Part shown: positions 31,636 through 40,183 of the stretch, one piece after another
Layout: the number at the start of each line of letters is the position of its first letter
Numbering within the stretch: the stretch's first letter is position 1
NCBI GenBank assembly: GCA_003577245.1
Contig: QEVS01000004.1
Coordinates: 124,001-188,000, forward strand
Origin: a bacterium
GTDB lineage: Bacteria; Chloroflexota; Dehalococcoidia; Tepidiformales; Tepidiformaceae
Length of the DNA stretch: 64,000 nt
Direction: 5' to 3'
Notes under the pieces: model-generated
What the model saw: only the letters and a program-made list of their open reading frames with translations
Told to the model about the DNA's origin: nothing
The model's database searches: none
Program-made: the position numbers and the translations under genes

Positions 31636-34004
31636 CCCGTGTCTGCGATTTCGGCTTCGTCTGTTCGGCCAAAGTCATCTGCAAGATCCGAAAGACCATC
31701 GATCATTGGCAAGAGGATCGGTGCCAGAGCTCGTGAGAACCGCTGGATATCGGCATCACAATCGCGTTCGGGACGGTCGCCACTCGCACCCTTCACTTCG
31801 TCCTGCTCATCATCCGCCCGCAGCATCGCGAGCCCGAATAGCACCAGCCCGTACTTGAACTTCGCCTCAGCCAAGCTTCGACTTTCTGGGCGTTGCCGCA
31901 GCTCACTTGCGAGATAGACATTATCCACGTTCACGAAGAACGCGGTGGTCTCCCTGTCCCGCATCACCTTGAGGGCGGACTCCCGATCAAACCCGTGCTC
32001 GGACCACTGTTCCCGCCGGACCGCATAGATGTCTGGCAATGCTAGCCCTGAGGGAAGCTGGCGATCACCAAAACCATGAACGGTTGGGGGCTTTCTCTTT
32101 CCGAGTTCTGACCCTCCCCTATCGGCATCCGGAGCACGAACGCGGCGGCTGAAACTCGCCTTGAAAGGCTCCACGCGGGACGGATCAGTGATCTCGACAT
32201 AGATGGTAATGGTCTCATTGGCCAGCACCCCCTCCGGCAAAACGAAATTCCAAGTGACAATACCATTAAGTGCGTTGATTGTCGGTAACCCTAATGATGG
32301 GTATCCATCCGCATTGACAGTGAACGTACCTGGATCGCTATCGCGAGAGAAGTATTCATTAACTGCATCCGTCTCAAATTGGACGCGAAATCGACGCCCG
32401 ACCTGCGCATCTCCAACGTTCTCTCCTTTACAGATTCTGTAATACGTCGGAAACTCACGCCCTAGAAAGATAATGCGGTCGTCAGTAGCATTTTTCGTTC
32501 GATAAGGATCGGACAAGCGCGTTCCTGTAATGAATAGAGCCGAAAGAGAAGGGGAACGTTTAATGATATTATCAAGTACCTCGGCCAATTGTTGATCATC
32601 AGCGAGTCTAGTTTGAATCAATTCTGCTCTTCTGCGTGCGCGTAGATCGCGAAGAAGTGGATGCGTGTTTAATAGTTGCTCCAGTTCACGTTCGATTGCC
32701 CGAGCAAGCTCGCCGGATCGAATACGATCTCGACTATTCATGAATAAATCTTCACGTGTTCGCCCATCGATTGCGGTCGCATCAACAATCACTAGGAGAT
32801 CCTCTGCAAGGAACGCCATATCGACAGCTTTGCGCTTGAAGAAGACCTTCTCATAGTGTCCATGGGCCTGCCCGTTTATGGTAAAGATTACCCCCTCAGA
32901 TGTCCGGAATTTCTGTGAGGCGCTGGAGGTGCCTTCACCATCAGTCCGGCGTTTGAATGCGTACACGTTGGCTTTTAACAATTGATCGCCGACTGAAAAG
33001 GTGTGCGCGGTGGGCGGGAACTCGAGGTTGTCCCTCGTGTCTCTTTCGAGTCGAGTCGCAAGCCCTTCAACGTTTGCCTCGAGCGAGTGCCCTTGGAAGC
33101 CAGCACGACGTTCGTAGAGGCGGACCGGAAGCGCGGGTGAAGTCATCAGCGCGGCAATGTGGTTGCGGAGGTCAAAAAGGATGTTGGTCCGCAATGCCGG
33201 GGGAAGGGAATAGCCAAACAGCTTGATGATGGTACCGGCAGCGAGGACCGGGAGTGAGGATCCACTCTTGACGTCCAATCTGTCGAGAGGAATCGGATTG
33301 CCGGGGGACAAGAGGACCGCGCCGTCGGGAGCAAGATACCGGTAGACAGAACTTCGGCGACCGCCCTGTGGGTCCTCTCGGCGAACAACCGTGTAGCCCC
33401 AAGACGGGTCATGTGCCTTAAGTGTTTCCGCACGCCGGGAAACGATCAGTTCGAGATTGTGGCGGCCACAAAACTGAAGGACTCCGGTTCCACCCATGTT
33501 GAACTTCCCTTGTACAAACGGTATCCGGAGCTTGTTTGAACGTCCGATGGACAACAGCGTGGCGGGGAAACCCGTTGGCTCCTGGCCTTCGCCGTCATCG
33601 AACACTGTCAGGTTGGGTAGGTTCTTTGCACCAGTAGCAACGAGGCCCACGTGCCCTGCAAGGTCAGTGAGTTCTTTCGCGGTGCAATGGGCTAGATTCC
33701 CGTGGGGAATCCGGAGCAGCTGCTCGGCAGCCTCGCGAATGCCCTGCGGGGCAGCCGCACCTTCGGGGTCGAGGCCAGCTTCCAAGCATCGACGCAACAA
33801 CACAGCATCAATGGAGTTCACTAGCTTCTCGACGAGAGCAGCAACCGGACTTGCCTGTTGGTTGCCCACGGTTGAGAAGTTGTTCTCCTGCGCGCCAAGG
33901 TCGGCCCAGGCGGTAGGAGAGTCCCAGTACCCCGTCTCCCTGAGAATGCCGATACTGGCATCCTCGTTCGGTGCGCCCAGAAGCGAGAACAACAGGTCGG
34001 TCAT
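31632..34004 (-). CDS. Large orphan GHKL-type ATPase
   Basis: A 790-residue protein with a GHKL (gyrase/Hsp90/MutL/kinase) ATP site near the N-terminus: N box KLVNSIDAVL (N63), G1 box TVFDDGEGQ (136-141), and lid GKFNMGGTGVLQFCG (166-180). After this ATPase come about 400 residues of mixed fold, with ARAIERELEQLL and a beta-rich C-terminal part that ends in a helical, acidic tail. There is no receiver, DHp helix or signal peptide, so it is not a two-component kinase. The closest known idea is the MutL/MORC-like ATPases of restriction and phage-defence loci, but no nuclease or methylase gene is adjacent. GC falls to 43% over 32461-32580 by hand count, against about 70% in flanking genes, suggesting transfer. 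The start lacks a clear ribosome site. Confidence 0.75.
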   Translation of the reverse strand: MTDLLFSLLGAPNEDASIGILRETGYWDSPTAWADLGAQENNFSTVGNQQASPVAALVEKLVNSIDAVLLRRCLEAGLDPEGAAAPQGIREAAEQLLRIPHGNLAHCTAKELTDLAGHVGLVATGAKNLPNLTVFDDGEGQEPTGFPATLLSIGRSNKLRIPFVQGKFNMGGTGVLQFCGRHNLELIVSRRAETLKAHDPSWGYTVVRREDPQGGRRSSVYRYLAPDGAVLLSPGNPIPLDRLDVKSGSSLPVLAAGTIIKLFGYSLPPALRTNILFDLRNHIAALMTSPALPVRLYERRAGFQGHSLEANVEGLATRLERDTRDNLEFPPTAHTFSVGDQLLKANVYAFKRRTDGEGTSSASQKFRTSEGVIFTINGQAHGHYEKVFFKRKAVDMAFLAEDLLVIVDATAIDGRTREDLFMNSRDRIRSGELARAIERELEQLLNTHPLLRDLRARRRAELIQTRLADDQQLAEVLDNIIKRSPSLSALFITGTRLSDPYRTKNATDDRIIFLGREFPTYYRICKGENVGDAQVGRRFRVQFETDAVNEYFSRDSDPGTFTVNADGYPSLGLPTINALNGIVTWNFVLPEGVLANETITIYVEITDPSRVEPFKASFSRRVRAPDADRGGSELGKRKPPTVHGFGDRQLPSGLALPDIYAVRREQWSEHGFDRESALKVMRDRETTAFFVNVDNVYLASELRQRPESRSLAEAKFKYGLVLFGLAMLRADDEQDEVKGASGDRPERDCDADIQRFSRALAPILLPMIDGLSDLADDFGRTDEAEIADTG

Positions 34005-34204
34005 GCGCGGCTACCCAGACTACGCTCAGAGTGGGGGAATCATGGAGGACCATTCCCGCCGAGTCAACGGCCTCCCCCGTCTCCATCCCCCCTCTCCCTT
34101 CCCCTTCCACGCACGTGCCGTTGACGCTGGCAATCCAGCCTTCTCAACGACTGGTACCCTCCACCACCATCGCCACACCTCTATGGCGGCGGCACTAACC
34201 CCCC

Positions 34205-35050
34205 CTACACCTGGCTGTAGCCCGAGCCTTTGCGTTCGACGCCGGTGCCTTTGCCGCTGGGGATCCAGCCGAACTCCAGCAGGATCTCCTGGCTATAGGT
34301 GACGCGGCCGGCGACCTTTTCCTTCGGTTCGGTGGCGAGCAGGAGGGCGGCCTTCGCCATCAGCTCGGGGGGCTCGCCGCGCGGGTCGTCCATGCCCGTG
34401 ACCAGGTGGTGGAACACCGTGCCCGGCGTCGGCACCACCTGCGAGGGCGAGACGCAGGTGACGCTCACCCCATCGGCATAGACCTCCGAGGCGAGGCCCT
34501 GCGTGAAGCGTTCGAGCGCCGCCTTCTCCGCCCCGTAGAGGGTGCCGCCGCGCATCACCGGGCCGGTGTAAGGGCCGCGCCCGGGGCCAATGGCCGCGCC
34601 ACTGGAGATGTTGACGATGGACCCGGCGCCCTTCGCCACCATATCGGGGAGCACAAGCTGGCTGAGGTAGAAGGGAGCGTGGAAGTTGACGCCGATGGAA
34701 CGGTGCCACTTGTTCACCGGGAAGTCTCTGATCGGTATGAAGTAGGTGAGGGCGGCGTTGTTCACAAGCACGTCGACGGGGCCGTACTTCGCGCGCGTCT
34801 CCTCAACGAGCTTCTGGCACTGGTCGTAGTCCGAGATGTCGACCGCGACGGCGTGAGCTTCGCCGCCGGCCTCGCGGATACCGTTCACGGTGTGCTCGAG
34901 CGAGCCTTCGAGCGGGTGGTCGCCTTCGCGCAGCGTGCGGGCGGCGCACACCACCTTGCCCCCTTCGGCGGCGAACACCTCGGCGATTGTCTTGCCAATG
35001 CCGCGGCTGGCGCCGGTGACGATGCAGACTTTCCCATTGAGCTTGCCCAT
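34205..35050 (-). CDS. SDR family oxidoreductase
   Basis: A 281-residue short-chain dehydrogenase. The dinucleotide motif is TGASRGIGKTIAEVF, the NNAALTYF motif follows, and the active-site Tyr-Lys is in YGAEKAALERF with Ser in NISSGAAIG. It uses NAD(P) to reduce or oxidise an unknown alcohol or ketone. The C-terminal extension (about 250-281, SGKGTGVERKGSGYSQV) is longer than usual. It is alone; a 200-bp gap to the GHKL gene shows no other feature. Confidence 0.92.
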   Translation of the reverse strand: MGKLNGKVCIVTGASRGIGKTIAEVFAAEGGKVVCAARTLREGDHPLEGSLEHTVNGIREAGGEAHAVAVDISDYDQCQKLVEETRAKYGPVDVLVNNAALTYFIPIRDFPVNKWHRSIGVNFHAPFYLSQLVLPDMVAKGAGSIVNISSGAAIGPGRGPYTGPVMRGGTLYGAEKAALERFTQGLASEVYADGVSVTCVSPSQVVPTPGTVFHHLVTGMDDPRGEPPELMAKAALLLATEPKEKVAGRVTYSQEILLEFGWIPSGKGTGVERKGSGYSQV

Positions 35051-35139
35051 TCGAATCTCCTTAACGTGAAGGTGAAAGTGGGGGGATTCTACACCAACGC
35101 GCCCGGGGCGGCAGGGAACGATGGACCGCGCTTTCCGCT

Positions 35140-35871
35140 ATGATTGCGGCGATGGCAACCGCCCGCGCGACAGCATTGCCTTCCGGGCGGCCCAGGCTGC
35201 GGGTAGCGACGCGGTCGGGGTCGGTGCGCCTCGTGGCCGAAGAGCGGGCCGACATTCTCTTCGAGACGCGAAAGCCCTGGATCGTGGACGTCCGCGTGGA
35301 CGGCGACGGGGTCGTGTGGCCCGAGCTCGACCGGGACTCGCGCTCGCTTGAGGTGCGCTGCCCGCGGGGGACGGGCGTGGTGGTTGGCACAGCTTCGGGG
35401 AGTGTCGCGCTTGAGGGGGAGTTCGGGCACGTGAGCGTGTCCACGGAAAGCGGCACGATCCGCCTCGACCGGGCGGAGAGCGCGGACCTGCGCAGCAGCT
35501 CGGGGAGCATCGAAGTTGAAGGCTGCGGCGAACGTTGCCGCGTGAGCACGCAGAGCGGGAAGGCAGTCATCGGGGCGGCGGGTGCGACGGAGGTCGATAC
35601 GGTCTCCGGCTCGATCGTGCTCGAAGGGGCGGCCGGCGGAGTGCGCGCCCGGTCGGCCAGCGGGAGCGTCGAGGTTCGCACCACGGGGAAGCACGACGTG
35701 GCCGTGGAGACGCTTTCCGGGAAGGTGCGGGTGCGCGTCCCCACCGAGGTGAAGCCCGCCGCAGCACTGAAGAGCCTTTCGGGCAGGCGCGTCTTCGATT
35801 GCGAGGCAGGGTCGGACTGCTGCGTGGCGGTACGAACCATGAGCGGGTCAATTGAGGTGATCCCGGACTGA
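35140..35871 (+). CDS. DUF4097 beta-solenoid protein, cytoplasmic form
   Basis: A 243-residue protein of short repeated beta segments with Ser/Gly turns (TASGSVALEG, TESGTIRLDR, SSSGSIEVEG, TVSGSIVLEG, SASGSVEVRT, TMSGSIEVI), the DUF4097 pattern. Unlike the 15.3-kb member it has no signal peptide or lipobox, so it should be in the cytoplasm. ATG at 35140 is taken; 35152 is equally possible. Its TGA overlaps the ATG of the cyclase gene by one base, which couples their translation and suggests a shared job. Confidence 0.82.
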   Translation: MIAAMATARATALPSGRPRLRVATRSGSVRLVAEERADILFETRKPWIVDVRVDGDGVVWPELDRDSRSLEVRCPRGTGVVVGTASGSVALEGEFGHVSVSTESGTIRLDRAESADLRSSSGSIEVEGCGERCRVSTQSGKAVIGAAGATEVDTVSGSIVLEGAAGGVRARSASGSVEVRTTGKHDVAVETLSGKVRVRVPTEVKPAAALKSLSGRRVFDCEAGSDCCVAVRTMSGSIEVIPD

Positions 35872-36398
35872 TGTGCGCGATGGCGCCCGCTGCAGAGACG
35901 GTAACGGGCGCCACCATGTTCACGGACATCGTGGGCTTCACCGAATACACCGCCCTGCGCGGCGACGATGAGGCGCTGCGCCTGCTCGCCCTGCAGGAAG
36001 AGATCGTGCGGGAGGAGCTGCCCGAAGGGGCGCGCGTTGTGAAGGAGCTCGGGGATGGCCTGCTGCTCTGGTTCCCCGACGCCGGGGCGGCGGTGGCCAC
36101 GGCGGTGCGGCTGCAATGCCGGTTCGAACAGGCCTCAGAGGAGCTCGAAGCGCCCCTCTGGGTGCGGATTGGGGTCCACTACGGGCGGCAGACCGTGAGG
36201 CGCGGCGACGTGCTGGGACATGATGTGAACATCGCTTCCCGGGTTGTGGGAATAGCCGGCCCGGGCGAAGTGGTTGTCTCGGAAGCGACCGTGGCCGCGG
36301 CCGGGCCGGGGTTGGCGGGAGTGTGCTTCGAAGAGATCGGCCCCGTCTTCATGAAAGGCCTCCCGGAGGCTGTGCGGCTCTACCGGGCGAGCGAGTGA
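35871..36398 (+). CDS. Class III nucleotidyl cyclase domain protein
   Basis: A 175-residue stand-alone cyclase catalytic domain. Metal-binding aspartates are in MFTDIVGFTEY and ELGDGLLLWF, and DVLGHDVNIASRVV forms the purine-pocket side. Adenylate cyclase is more likely than guanylate, but specificity cannot be read safely. It has no sensor domain of its own and is coupled to the DUF4097 protein by a TGATG overlap. cAMP or cGMP would act in the cytoplasm; a receptor is not in this window. Confidence 0.88.
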   Translation: MCAMAPAAETVTGATMFTDIVGFTEYTALRGDDEALRLLALQEEIVREELPEGARVVKELGDGLLLWFPDAGAAVATAVRLQCRFEQASEELEAPLWVRIGVHYGRQTVRRGDVLGHDVNIASRVVGIAGPGEVVVSEATVAAAGPGLAGVCFEEIGPVFMKGLPEAVRLYRASE

Positions 36399-36408
36399 CG
36401 CCACGCCC

Positions 36409-37392
36409 CTACCCGTGCCAGACGGTGTTGTAGCAGGCGACAACATGGGCCGCGTCGCCATCGGCGGGTTCGAGCAGCGGGGGCGGCTCGGCGCGGCAGC
36501 GGTTCACTGCCTTGCCGCACCGGGGCGCGAAGGGGCAATGCTCGGATGGCGCAACGAGGTCGGGCGAATTGCCGGGAATGCCCCGGAGCGGGCCACGGTC
36601 GCCATCGAGGCGCGGCGTGGCGGCGATGAGGGCGGCGGTGTAAGGGTGTAGCGGCCGCAACATCACCTGCTCGGTGGAGCCGTGCTCCACGATGCGCCCG
36701 GCATAGATGACGGCCACCTCGTCGGCCATGTGGGCGACTACGCCGAAGTCGTGAGTGATGAGGAGGATGGCCGTCTGCCGTTCGCGGCGAAGCTCGTCGA
36801 GCTGGTAAAGGATCTGCGCCTGGACGGTGACATCGAGCGAGCTGGTGGGCTCATCGGCAAGCAAGATGGAGGGATTGAGCGCGGTGGCCATGGCGACCAT
36901 CACCCGCTGGCACATCCCCCCGGAGAGCTGGAACGGGTAGGCGCGCGACACGCGGTCGGGCTCGGCCAGCCCCACCCCGCGAAGCAGGTCGAGAGCGGCC
37001 TGGCGGGCCTGCTTCCGGTCCATGCCCCCGTGGCTGCGCAGCGTCTCCGCAACCTGCTCGCCGATCGTGAGGACGGGGTTCAGCCCGGCCACGGGGTCCT
37101 GGAAGATGATGGCAGCTTGACGCCCGCGTACCTGGCGCAGGTCGTGATCGCTGGCCTGCAAGAGGTCCCGCCCTTCGAATAGGACCTGGCCCGACGTGAC
37201 CTCGCCCTGGGCGGGAAGAAGGCGAAGGAGCGCGAGGGCGGCGGTTGTCTTCCCGGAGCCGGATTCCCCCACGAGCGCGAGCACCCTGCCGGCGGCAAGG
37301 TCGAAGGAGACCCCCTGCAGCGCATAGATGGTCTCGTCCTTGCCACGGTAGCGGACGCCGAGGTCACGCACGCTGAGCGCGGGCTGCGCCAT
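36409..37392 (-). CDS. Oligopeptide/dipeptide-type ABC transporter ATP-binding protein, orphan
   Basis: A 327-residue OppD/DppD-like ATPase. Walker [10 protein letters not shown], signature LSGGMCQRV (M-C where R is usual), Walker [15 protein letters not shown], and the C-terminal Cys-rich oligopeptide-transporter tail ([15 protein letters not shown]) are all present. That tail binds a Fe-S cluster in some relatives. No OppB, OppC or binding protein is adjacent on either side, so the partner permease is elsewhere or lost. Confidence 0.9.
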   Translation of the reverse strand: MAQPALSVRDLGVRYRGKDETIYALQGVSFDLAAGRVLALVGESGSGKTTAALALLRLLPAQGEVTSGQVLFEGRDLLQASDHDLRQVRGRQAAIIFQDPVAGLNPVLTIGEQVAETLRSHGGMDRKQARQAALDLLRGVGLAEPDRVSRAYPFQLSGGMCQRVMVAMATALNPSILLADEPTSSLDVTVQAQILYQLDELRRERQTAILLITHDFGVVAHMADEVAVIYAGRIVEHGSTEQVMLRPLHPYTAALIAATPRLDGDRGPLRGIPGNSPDLVAPSEHCPFAPRCGKAVNRCRAEPPPLLEPADGDAAHVVACYNTVWHG

Positions 37393-37437
37393 GCAACAAC
37401 CATACGGGGTTGGAAGGCCCCATGGGCTCCCGCGCTC

Positions 37438-38076
37438 TCAGTCGCTCGGGCGGATGGAGGTGATGAACCGGCCCTGGACCTCGACGTTGTCGGGCGTGGT
37501 GTAGATGGGTTCCATGGTGCTGTTGGCGGGCTGCAGGCGAACGCGCCCGCCCTCGTGGTAGAGGCGCTTCAGGGTCACCTCGCCACGATCCTTCAGCCAG
37601 ACCGCAACCTTTTCGCCATCGCGGGCCGTCTGCGCGGGCTCGAGGAAGACGATGTCTCCGTCGTCGATGAGGTCTTCGATCATGGACTTGCCCTTCACGC
37701 GGAGGGCGAAGACGTTGCGGCGGCCACGCACCATGTCCTCGGTCACCGTTACGGAGTCGGTGACGTCGGCGGCCCAGCGATCGCTGGTGGGAACGGGGAT
37801 GGGCTGGCCGGCAGCGATGGCGCCCAGCACGGGAATGTCGATGACGCGGGGGCGCCGGCCGCGCGGGCCAAGGATTTCGATGCCCCGCGAGACCTCGCGG
37901 TCGCGGCGGATGAAGCCCTTCTCTTCGAGCTTGCGCAGGTTGTAGTCGACTACCGACGTGCTGCTGATGGAGCAGCCGTCCTGGATGTCGCGGATGCTCG
38001 GCGGGTAGTCCTTATCCTCGACGAAGTCCTGCAAGAACTGCAGGATCTGCGATTGCTTCTCGGAAAGCTCCTTCAT
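37438..38076 (-). CDS. lexA: LexA repressor
   Basis: A 212-residue SOS repressor. The N-terminal winged helix (1-70) includes YPPSIRDIQDGCSISSTSVV. The self-cleavage site is Ala89-Gly90 (LGAIAAGQP), and the catalytic dyad is Ser131 (KGKSMIEDL) and Lys170 (VTLKRLYHE). On DNA damage RecA filament promotes cleavage and derepression. It has its own promoter and a canonical operator just upstream (entries below), so it represses itself. The 5' leader to the ATG at 38076 is short. Confidence 0.97.
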   Translation of the reverse strand: MKELSEKQSQILQFLQDFVEDKDYPPSIRDIQDGCSISSTSVVDYNLRKLEEKGFIRRDREVSRGIEILGPRGRRPRVIDIPVLGAIAAGQPIPVPTSDRWAADVTDSVTVTEDMVRGRRNVFALRVKGKSMIEDLIDDGDIVFLEPAQTARDGEKVAVWLKDRGEVTLKRLYHEGGRVRLQPANSTMEPIYTTPDNVEVQGRFITSIRPSD

Positions 38077-38089
38077 CTGGCGGCCCCTG

Positions 38090-38103
38090 CGAACGGATGT
38101 TCG
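38090..38103. promoter_or_regulatory. LexA operator (SOS box)
   Basis: CGAACGGATGTTCG fits the Gram-positive-type SOS consensus CGAAC-N4-GTTCG exactly. It lies 14 bases upstream of the lexA ATG, downstream of the -10 element, at the transcription start, ideal for autorepression. Confidence 0.9.
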
Positions 38104-38108
38104 CCGTC

Positions 38109-38138
38109 ACTTTACCGAGCGCCGCTCCTTATCGTCAA
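38109..38138 (-). promoter_or_regulatory. lexA promoter
   Basis: Minus-strand -35 TTGACG (38133-38138), 18-base spacer, -10 TAAAGT (38109-38114). The LexA box begins six bases downstream of the -10. Confidence 0.7.
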
Positions 38139-38145
38139 GGCTGTT

Positions 38146-38161
38146 CGGAACAAACATTCCG
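38146..38161. promoter_or_regulatory. Imperfect inverted repeat, possible second LexA site
   Basis: CGGAAC-AAAC-ATTCCG has 5 of 6 arm matches and lies just upstream of the lexA -35. It resembles the SOS box but departs from it at several positions. A weaker second operator, or a site for the divergent deacetylase gene, is possible. Confidence 0.35.
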
Positions 38162-38246
38162 CGCATGCGTTCGCATGGCATGCGGTTGCCGCGCGAGCGC
38201 ACTGCCCTGCACGATAGATCGCACACTTGAACAGGGTTGAACGCTC

Positions 38247-38948
38247 GTGACCGCACCGGAAGAACGCCAGGTTGCTCTTGTCATCGCCGCCCACCCCGAT
38301 GATGGGGACTTCGGCTGCGCGGGATACTCCTCCCAGCTCGCAGCACAGGGCTGGGAGATCCACTTCCTCGTCTGCACGAATGGGGCGAAGGGAACATCGG
38401 ACCGGAACATGACGCGCGAGCGGCTCGTTGCCCTGAGGCGCGACGAACAGCGGGAAGCGTGCCGCCGCATGGGGGTTGCCGATGTGCACTTCCTCGACAA
38501 CGAAGACGGCGAGCTCGTCTACGACCGGCGTCTGCTCGAACAGCTGGTGCGTTACATCCGGCTGCTGCGGCCGCACACCGTGTTCACGCATGACCCGACC
38601 GACATCATCGTGCGCGACAGCTTCATCAACCACCCGGACCACCGGGCGACGGGGACGGCGGCGCTCGATGCCATCTACCCGACGGCGCGGGATCACCTCA
38701 ACTTCCCCGAACACCTGGCCGAAGGGCTGGAGCCGCACAAGGTGCGCGAGGTGTTGCTCTGGGGGTCGAACCAGCCGAACTTCGACATCGACATCTCCGC
38801 CGATGTGGACCGGAAGATCCACGCCCTCACCGCCCACGTGACGCAGTTCGCCAACCGGGAGGACTTCATCAGCTTCGTGCGGGAACGGTGGAAGGCCCAG
38901 GACGGCCGCTACCTGGAGCAGTTCCGGCGCATCGCGCTGCAGTTCTGA
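38247..38948 (+). CDS. PIG-L family deacetylase
   Basis: A 233-residue LmbE/PIG-L enzyme. The zinc site is shown by AAHPDDGDFGCAG and the later NHPDHRATG. Members remove acetyl groups from N-acetylglucosaminyl conjugates, as in mycothiol, bacillithiol or GPI-like synthesis. No other thiol-cofactor gene is adjacent, so the substrate is uncertain. GTG start. It is divergent from lexA, and its upstream region is shared with the lexA promoter. Confidence 0.9.
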   Translation: MTAPEERQVALVIAAHPDDGDFGCAGYSSQLAAQGWEIHFLVCTNGAKGTSDRNMTRERLVALRRDEQREACRRMGVADVHFLDNEDGELVYDRRLLEQLVRYIRLLRPHTVFTHDPTDIIVRDSFINHPDHRATGTAALDAIYPTARDHLNFPEHLAEGLEPHKVREVLLWGSNQPNFDIDISADVDRKIHALTAHVTQFANREDFISFVRERWKAQDGRYLEQFRRIALQF

Positions 38949-39071
38949 GCGGCAGGCCCGCACCTGCCCGCATTCGGCGGCAAGGAACACCGACAGGCCC
39001 GGGACGTGTTCCCTAATGCATGAGGTGGCCGTTCCGTGGAACAGGAATGGTACGGGCGGCGCCGGACCGGG

Positions 39072-40082
39072 CTACTTCCACACATCCTCCGCCACGCGTA
39101 GGAAGTTCCCGTTGCAGATGCGTTCCAGGCTCGATTCCGCGTAACCGCGCTCCTTGAGGGCACGGCACACGAGGGGGAGCCCGGTGGCGTCCCTGATGGC
39201 ATCGGGTACATCCGTGCCGTCAAAGTCGGTGCCGAACGAGACGTGCTCGTCCCCGACAAGGTTCAGGATGTGGTCGAAGTGTTGAGCGATCAGGTCGACC
39301 GGGGTGCTGGCATCGCGTTTCATGTCGGGGCGCAGGAAGATGTTCGCGAAGTTGATCCCAATGGTTCCGCCCTTCTCCGCGATCGCCCGGATCTGATCGT
39401 CGTCCAGGTTGCGAACGTGGGGACTGATCGCCTTCACGCACGAATGCGAAGCGATGATCGGGTACCTGGATTCGGCGATGAGGTCCCAGAAGCCGGCCGG
39501 GTTGATATGCGATGCATCGAGGATGATGCCGAGCCGGTTGCACTCGGCAACAAGCCTGCGCCCGGAAAGCGTCAGCCCGGTCTCGGGCAGTGCGTCGCCG
39601 AAGGAGACCCCGTGAGCGAAGATCGTGGAACGGCTCCATGCCGGCGCGAGGCAGCGCAGTCCTGCCTCATAGAAGACCCTCAGCTCCTTCAGGCTCCACG
39701 AGATCGGGTCTGCCCCTTCAAACATGAACACCGAGGCAAACGCTCCCGCAACGAAGGCATCGCGGACCTCCGCTACGGTGCGGCAGACGCGGAATTGCCC
39801 GGCCGATCGGTCGGCCAGGGTGAACACATCGTCCATCTCCCGCATCGCGTAACCCACGGCGTTCATCTCGGCGCGCTCGTCCGTGAGATAAATGGAGGTG
39901 AAGCACCCGCCGAGCCCGCCGCGTCGCGCTCGCGGGAGATCGACCTGCCCGTCGTTCGACTCGGTGAGGAAGTCGCGCGGGGGCTTTGGAGGGAAGCCCG
40001 GCGTGCGCATCCTCACCTGGGTGATGAAGTCCTCGTGTCCATCAAAGATGGGTGGGAACTCACGATTCAAGGTCACTGTCAT
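39072..40082 (-). CDS. Membrane dipeptidase family (M19) peptidase
   Basis: A 336-residue TIM-barrel zinc dipeptidase relative. Ligands appear in FDGHEDF, in EGADPI, and in the paired histidines DASHINPAG and IIASHSCVKAISPHVRN, with the SFGTDFDGTD segment at the C-terminal side. Renal-dipeptidase enzymes split dipeptides or lactone-like bonds. There is no signal peptide, so it is probably cytoplasmic. It is divergent from queG. Conservation of metal sites suggests it is active. Confidence 0.9.
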   Translation of the reverse strand: MTVTLNREFPPIFDGHEDFITQVRMRTPGFPPKPPRDFLTESNDGQVDLPRARRGGLGGCFTSIYLTDERAEMNAVGYAMREMDDVFTLADRSAGQFRVCRTVAEVRDAFVAGAFASVFMFEGADPISWSLKELRVFYEAGLRCLAPAWSRSTIFAHGVSFGDALPETGLTLSGRRLVAECNRLGIILDASHINPAGFWDLIAESRYPIIASHSCVKAISPHVRNLDDDQIRAIAEKGGTIGINFANIFLRPDMKRDASTPVDLIAQHFDHILNLVGDEHVSFGTDFDGTDVPDAIRDATGLPLVCRALKERGYAESSLERICNGNFLRVAEDVWK

Positions 40083-40183
40083 GGTCCCTCTCCGGCCGCT
40101 TCGCGCGAACCGTATCCGCCCGGGCAGGGGGGCACAAGGCCTGCCCCCTTGCCACCGTTCGCCGGTTGGTGTCCCGTTACCTC

